Shown here in pieces: positions 60,507 through 64,000 of a stretch of 64,000 nt of DNA. The position numbers and the translations under genes are program-made. Below the pieces are notes generated by a model. The model saw only the letters and a list, made by a program, of their open reading frames with translations, made no database searches and was not told where the DNA came from. Numbering within the stretch: position 1 is the first letter of the stretch; the number at the start of each line of letters is the position of its first letter. The stretch covers positions 76,136-140,135 of the forward strand of contig DASPTQ010000320.1 of NCBI GenBank assembly GCA_035623335.1, in the 5' to 3' direction. Origin of the DNA: JAFAGX01 sp035623335 (GTDB taxonomy: Bacteria; Acidobacteriota; Terriglobia; Terriglobales; Acidobacteriaceae).

Positions 60507-62669
60507 GTGAGATCGGCGCTCATGCCGCTGGTTGTAGTTGCGGTCAGCGTGGTTGGTTTAGCCCAGGACTCCAAATTTTCCCCTGAGGGACAACAAATTC
60601 AGGTACCGGACTGCCTGGCGATGAAGGATCTCTGGGAGGGGGGCTCGAGACCCTGTGATGCGAACGAACACGCATCCTGGCTGGCCGACATCACGCACTG
60701 GAGAAATGAGCGGCGAATCCGGATTGGGTATGACGGATCTCGCTACGACCTTCCGGCCCTGAAGTGGACCCAGTCGAGCTTTATGCAGCCGCAAATGATG
60801 GTCCAGGAGCGCTACTTCTATGATCCGGTCGGCGGCAAGTACACCGTAGACCGCTATCTCGATGATCTGGAAAAGCGCTACGGGGGGATCGATGCCGTAC
60901 TAATTTGGCCGACCTATCCGAATATGGGGATCGACAATCGCAATCAGCACGACCTTATTCGTAGCATGCCGGGAGGGGTCGCCGGCGTGAAGCAAATGAT
61001 CGCCGACTTTCATCGCCGGGGGGTACGAGTGTTGTTTCCCATGATGATGTGGGACCAGGGCACGCGCGATCCGGCCATGCCGTGGCCGCAAGCGATCGCC
61101 AGTTTGATGGCGGAAATTGGCGCCGACGGTATCAATGGCGACACCCAGGACGGTGTCCCGCTGGCATTTTCCCTGGCCGCCGACAAGGTTGGCCACCCTC
61201 TCGCGTTCGAACCCGAGGGTGGGCCGGCAGACGAGGCTTTAGCTTGGAATGTGATGACTTGGGGGCAATACCAATTTTCGTTTACACCGCTCGTCGACAG
61301 GTATAAATGGTTGGAGACGCGTCACATGGTCAACATCTCGCATCGCTGGAACCGGGACAAGACCGACGATCTGCAGTTTGCCTTTTTCAACGGCGTGGGC
61401 TGGGAAAGCTGGGAGAACATCTGGGGAATCTGGAACGGCATTACCCCTCGCGATGGCGAAGCCACGAGGCGGGTCGCCACCATCGAGCGGGGAGTGGCAC
61501 GGTTCCTAGTCAGCCAGGACTGGGAACCGATGTCGCCGATGCTGCGCTATGGCGTCTATGCCGGTCGCTGGCCGCTCGAGGAGCAAGCAGTTTGGACGAT
61601 TGTCAACCGCAACGAGTATGACCTCGAGGGGGACCAGGTGCAGGTTCCGATCGCCGAAGGCATTCGGTATTTCGATCTTTACCATGGTGTGGAACTGAAG
61701 CCCCGGCCGCGGCCCGATGGAACTGCCGTGCTGAGTTTTTCCATCGAAGCCAAGGGGTACGGGGCCATTCTTGCGACCCGCGCGGCGCCGGACCAGGAGA
61801 TCGTGGCTCTGATGTCCAAGATGAAGGCGATAACCGCAACCCCGTTATCCAGTTACTCCCACGAATGGAAGTATCTGCCGCAGCTCATCGTTCCTATTCA
61901 GGCAACCAAAGCCGTGAGTGGTCCGCCTGCGGGCATGGTCAAGATTCCGGAGGCTGACTTTCTCTTCAAGATTGCCGGAATCGAGATTGAGGGATTCAAC
62001 GACCTCGGAGTGGATGTACAGTATCCCTGGGAAGATTCACCACGACGCTTTCACGAACAGCCCATGCACGTGAACTCCTTTTTCATCGACAAGTACCCCG
62101 TCACCAACGCCGAATTCAAGAAGTTTCTGGGCGCAAGCCACTACCGGCCCAAGGACGATTTGAACTTTCTGCGGGACTGGCAGGATGGAAATTATCCGAG
62201 CGGATGGCAGAATAGACCTGTGACCTGGGTTTCGCTCGAAGATGCGCGGGCCTATGCGAATTGGGCAGGGAAGCGGCTGCCGCATGAGTGGGAGTGGCAG
62301 TACGCCGCCCAGGGTACTGACCAGCGCCTCTATCCCTGGGGTAACACATGGGACGTCACGGCCGTGCCGACACCCGACAAGTCCCGTAGCATGCGGGGAC
62401 CAGATGCCGTCGATACCCATCCGAAAGGAGCCAGTCCTTTCGGGGTCATGGACTTGGTCGGCAACGTTTGGCAGTGGACCGAGGAAGTTGTCGATGACCA
62501 CACGCGGGGCGGCATCCTGCGGGGAGGTAGTTATTATCAGCCCCAGGGCTCCATCTGGTACTTTCCCCAAGCCTACAAGCTAAACGAGCACGGCAAGCTC
62601 TTGCTCATGTCACCGAGCATGGATCGCTCAGGGGGAGTGGGATTCCGTTGCGTAGTAGACTCGCAGTGA
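60507..62669 (+). CDS. Secreted fusion of a glycosidase-like barrel and an FGE/sulfatase-modifying-type domain
   Basis: A GTG at 60507 follows GAGGAG by 7 bp and opens a signal peptide (ALMPLVVVAVSVVGLAQ), so I prefer it to ATG 60408. Residues about 30-430 look like a TIM-barrel glycosidase (RYGGIDAVLIWPTYPNMGID, RRGVRVLFPMMMWDQGTRDP, GADGINGDTQDGVPLAF), family not assigned. Residues about 475-720 are an FGE/SUMF1-like fold (FFIDKYPVTNAEFKKFLGAS, RLPHEWEWQYAAQGTDQRLY, DLVGNVWQWTEEVVDD, RSGGVGFRCV). The two cysteines used by true formylglycine-generating enzymes are not seen in GGSYYQPQGSIWYF, so this domain probably binds rather than oxidises. The LacI regulator gene 41 bp after it suggests sugar control. 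Confidence 0.75.
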   Translation: MRSALMPLVVVAVSVVGLAQDSKFSPEGQQIQVPDCLAMKDLWEGGSRPCDANEHASWLADITHWRNERRIRIGYDGSRYDLPALKWTQSSFMQPQMMVQERYFYDPVGGKYTVDRYLDDLEKRYGGIDAVLIWPTYPNMGIDNRNQHDLIRSMPGGVAGVKQMIADFHRRGVRVLFPMMMWDQGTRDPAMPWPQAIASLMAEIGADGINGDTQDGVPLAFSLAADKVGHPLAFEPEGGPADEALAWNVMTWGQYQFSFTPLVDRYKWLETRHMVNISHRWNRDKTDDLQFAFFNGVGWESWENIWGIWNGITPRDGEATRRVATIERGVARFLVSQDWEPMSPMLRYGVYAGRWPLEEQAVWTIVNRNEYDLEGDQVQVPIAEGIRYFDLYHGVELKPRPRPDGTAVLSFSIEAKGYGAILATRAAPDQEIVALMSKMKAITATPLSSYSHEWKYLPQLIVPIQATKAVSGPPAGMVKIPEADFLFKIAGIEIEGFNDLGVDVQYPWEDSPRRFHEQPMHVNSFFIDKYPVTNAEFKKFLGASHYRPKDDLNFLRDWQDGNYPSGWQNRPVTWVSLEDARAYANWAGKRLPHEWEWQYAAQGTDQRLYPWGNTWDVTAVPTPDKSRSMRGPDAVDTHPKGASPFGVMDLVGNVWQWTEEVVDDHTRGGILRGGSYYQPQGSIWYFPQAYKLNEHGKLLLMSPSMDRSGGVGFRCVVDSQ

Positions 62670-62710
62670 CCCCAGGACAACGCGGAAAAACGGTATAGAC
62701 TCTTAACGGC

Positions 62711-63814
62711 ATGACAGCAAGAGTCACAATGCGGCAAATTGCCGAGCGGGCTGACGTCTCGATCGGCACGGTGTCCCATGTCATCAACGGGACGGCCGCC
62801 GTACGAGCCAAATTGCGGGAGCGAGTGCTCGAGGCCATTCGCAGCCTGGGATATCAGCCCAGCGCTCTGGCCCGAGGTCTGCGGCGAAACCGCACCAATA
62901 TCCTCGGCATGGTGATTCCCGATATCACCAATCCCTTTTTTCCGAGTGTGGTTCGAGGTGTCGAGGACATGGCCTACAAGCGGTCGTTTCGCGTAATTCT
63001 GTGCAACGCGGACAACGATCCTTCGAAGGAAGCCTCCTATGTTCAGGAGTTGCGGTCCTACCATATCGCAGGTCTGTTGATCATTCCGGCAGCAGGCGTG
63101 GACATTGCAAGTCATCTGCAGGCGTACACGTCAGCTTCGATCCCTGTCGTCTGTATCGACCGCGTGCCGGAGGGCTGGAATGGTGACGCCGTCCTGGTGG
63201 CTAACGCGGACGGCGCCTACCAGGCAACCCGCCATTTGATTCAGATGGGGCACCAACGTCTTGCCGTGATCACTGGGCCGCTGAAGCTGACCAACGCGTC
63301 CGACCGGTTGAAGGGATTTACCCGAGCCTTGAACGAAGCCTCCCTGCCGGTGGCGCCGGAATTTGTCCAGGAAGCGCAATTCGACACCCCGAGTGGCTAT
63401 CAAGCCGCTCTTCGACTGCTTAAAATGCTGCCCCGACCGACGGCTATTTTTGCGGGCAACGATCTCATCGCTTTTGGTGTGCTGCAGGCTGCTCGTGAAC
63501 TCGGTCTGCGATGTCCGGCTGATGTTTCCATCGCCGGGTTTGACAGTCTTGAGTTCACCCAATTCACAGATCCCTCCTTGACCTCGGTTTACCAGCCCGG
63601 ATATCAATTGGGTGCGACCGCCGCCCGGCTTTTGTTACAGCGGGTCGATGGGATGAGGTCTGTGCCCAAGAAAATCCTTCTCGAGACCGAGTTGAAGAGA
63701 CGCAACTCCGTCGGACCTCCGCCTCCTGCCGGCCTGCCGGAGCCTGGCGAGCGAAAGCTGCAGGTCCGGGAGCGCAATGAGCGCCGGCGCAGCCGACCGG
63801 TCGAGAAGATGTAG
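62711..63814 (+). CDS. LacI-family transcriptional regulator
   Basis: The 367-residue protein has the LacI helix-turn-helix and hinge (VTMRQIAERADVSIGTVSHV, GYQPSALARGLRRNRTN) and a periplasmic-binding-like effector domain (ILGMVIPDITNPFFPSVVRG, AIFAGNDLIAFGVLQAA, DVSIAGFDSLEFTQFTDPSL). The C-terminus extends about 30 residues as a charged Arg/Pro-rich tail. Its likely site is the palindrome at 63921-63934 in front of the next gene, outside the window. The effector is probably a sugar. Confidence 0.92.
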   Translation: MTARVTMRQIAERADVSIGTVSHVINGTAAVRAKLRERVLEAIRSLGYQPSALARGLRRNRTNILGMVIPDITNPFFPSVVRGVEDMAYKRSFRVILCNADNDPSKEASYVQELRSYHIAGLLIIPAAGVDIASHLQAYTSASIPVVCIDRVPEGWNGDAVLVANADGAYQATRHLIQMGHQRLAVITGPLKLTNASDRLKGFTRALNEASLPVAPEFVQEAQFDTPSGYQAALRLLKMLPRPTAIFAGNDLIAFGVLQAARELGLRCPADVSIAGFDSLEFTQFTDPSLTSVYQPGYQLGATAARLLLQRVDGMRSVPKKILLETELKRRNSVGPPPPAGLPEPGERKLQVRERNERRRSRPVEKM

Positions 63815-63877
63815 GAACCGCCAGCCTGCTCTCTGCGCGCGCGTTGGCGATGGCTGATGACCGGGCCACGTTTTAGC

Positions 63878-63907
63878 TTGACAAGTTTCGGAAGGTTTGT
63901 GTAGGGT
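63878..63907 (+). promoter_or_regulatory. Candidate promoter of a gene at the right edge
   Basis: TTGACA (63878-63883) and TAGGGT (63902-63907) are 18 bp apart. An ATG at 63991 with GGAG upstream probably starts the promoted gene, of which only ten bases lie in the window. Confidence 0.45.
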
Positions 63908-63920
63908 AGCCGCACTTAGT

Positions 63921-63934
63921 TTGAATCGATTCAA
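63921..63934. promoter_or_regulatory. Candidate LacI-type operator
   Basis: TTGAATCGATTCAA is a perfect 14-bp palindrome with the central CG typical of LacI-family operators, placed just downstream of the -10 box. The half-site TGAATCGAT recurs at 63992-64000, the last bases of the window. Confidence 0.65.
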
Positions 63935-64000
63935 GAAATAAATGTGCGGCGGTTGCGGTTCATCTCGGCCGGCTTACTCGTGGAGTTCTCATGAATCGAT

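Noticed and set aside
60507..62669. True formylglycine-generating enzyme
   Set aside because: The active cysteine region is GGSYYQPQGSIWYF, without cysteines, and no sulfatase gene is nearby.

Overview
The window is about 58-60% GC by eye and carries dense, mostly bacterial coding sequence. The gene content (PhaR-type regulator with a repeat phasin, membrane ETF:quinone oxidoreductase, SYLF, YflT-like and LacI-type genes, many PIN-domain toxin modules, split LigD parts) suits a soil Acidobacteriota genome of the Terriglobia type. That assignment is inference from gene content; there is no rRNA or tRNA marker here.

Region 1 (0.3-3.4 kb): a divergent pair of a PHA-synthesis-type regulator (PhaR) and a six-repeat phasin-like granule protein. 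Between them lie a good sigma-70 promoter and a perfect CTGC-N3-GCAG palindrome. A small glycine-rich protein follows. No PHA synthase is visible.

Region 2 (3.5-31.6 kb) is the core of the window. Ten co-directional genes with gaps of 90 bp or less form an apparent secondary-lipid operon: bifunctional AdhE, a STAS protein, a wax ester synthase/DGAT, a membrane ETF:(mena)quinone oxidoreductase, EtfB, EtfA, a long acyl-CoA dehydrogenase, a 3013-residue PUFA-synthase-like megasynthase (KS-AT-KS-ACPx4-KR-DH), a 1861-residue fused acetyl-CoA-carboxylase-like protein, and a phosphopantetheinyl transferase. A GMC oxidoreductase with a ferredoxin-like cysteine motif follows. My reading is that the carboxylase makes malonyl-CoA, the megasynthase builds a polyketide or polyunsaturated chain, AdhE may reduce the acyl thioester to an alcohol, the WS/DGAT esterifies it, and the ACAD-ETF-quinone branch links double-bond redox to respiration. 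The phasin and regulator next door fit storage-body formation. The oddest detail is that all four carrier domains have Thr where phosphopantetheine-Ser is expected, and each carrier core lacks serine altogether.

Region 3 (32.2-37.3 kb): a minus-strand methyltransferase and UbiB-like kinase, preceded by a chimeric remnant of an NfnA/NfnB-type oxidoreductase, and a divergent long-chain acyl-CoA synthetase.

Region 4 (37.4-46.3 kb) is an accessory and decaying zone: two intact PIN-domain toxin-antitoxin pairs with palindromic operators, a third toxin remnant, a frameshifted methyltransferase, a frameshifted alpha-L-fucosidase, an ATP-grasp remnant, and convergent stand-alone LigD-type polymerase and ligase genes.

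Region 5 (46.3-64 kb): signalling and stress genes. These are two PAS/HisKA_3 histidine kinases, a NarL-type regulator, small secreted proteins, SYLF and YflT-like proteins, an NlpC/P60 gene apparently frameshifted away from its signal peptide, polyphosphate kinase, a VIT1/CCC1-type transporter, an FGE-like fusion protein and a LacI regulator with a candidate operator at the right edge. C-terminal scraps of MgtE and glycogen phosphorylase show past deletions. I found no CRISPR array, tRNA, rRNA or intact transposase.
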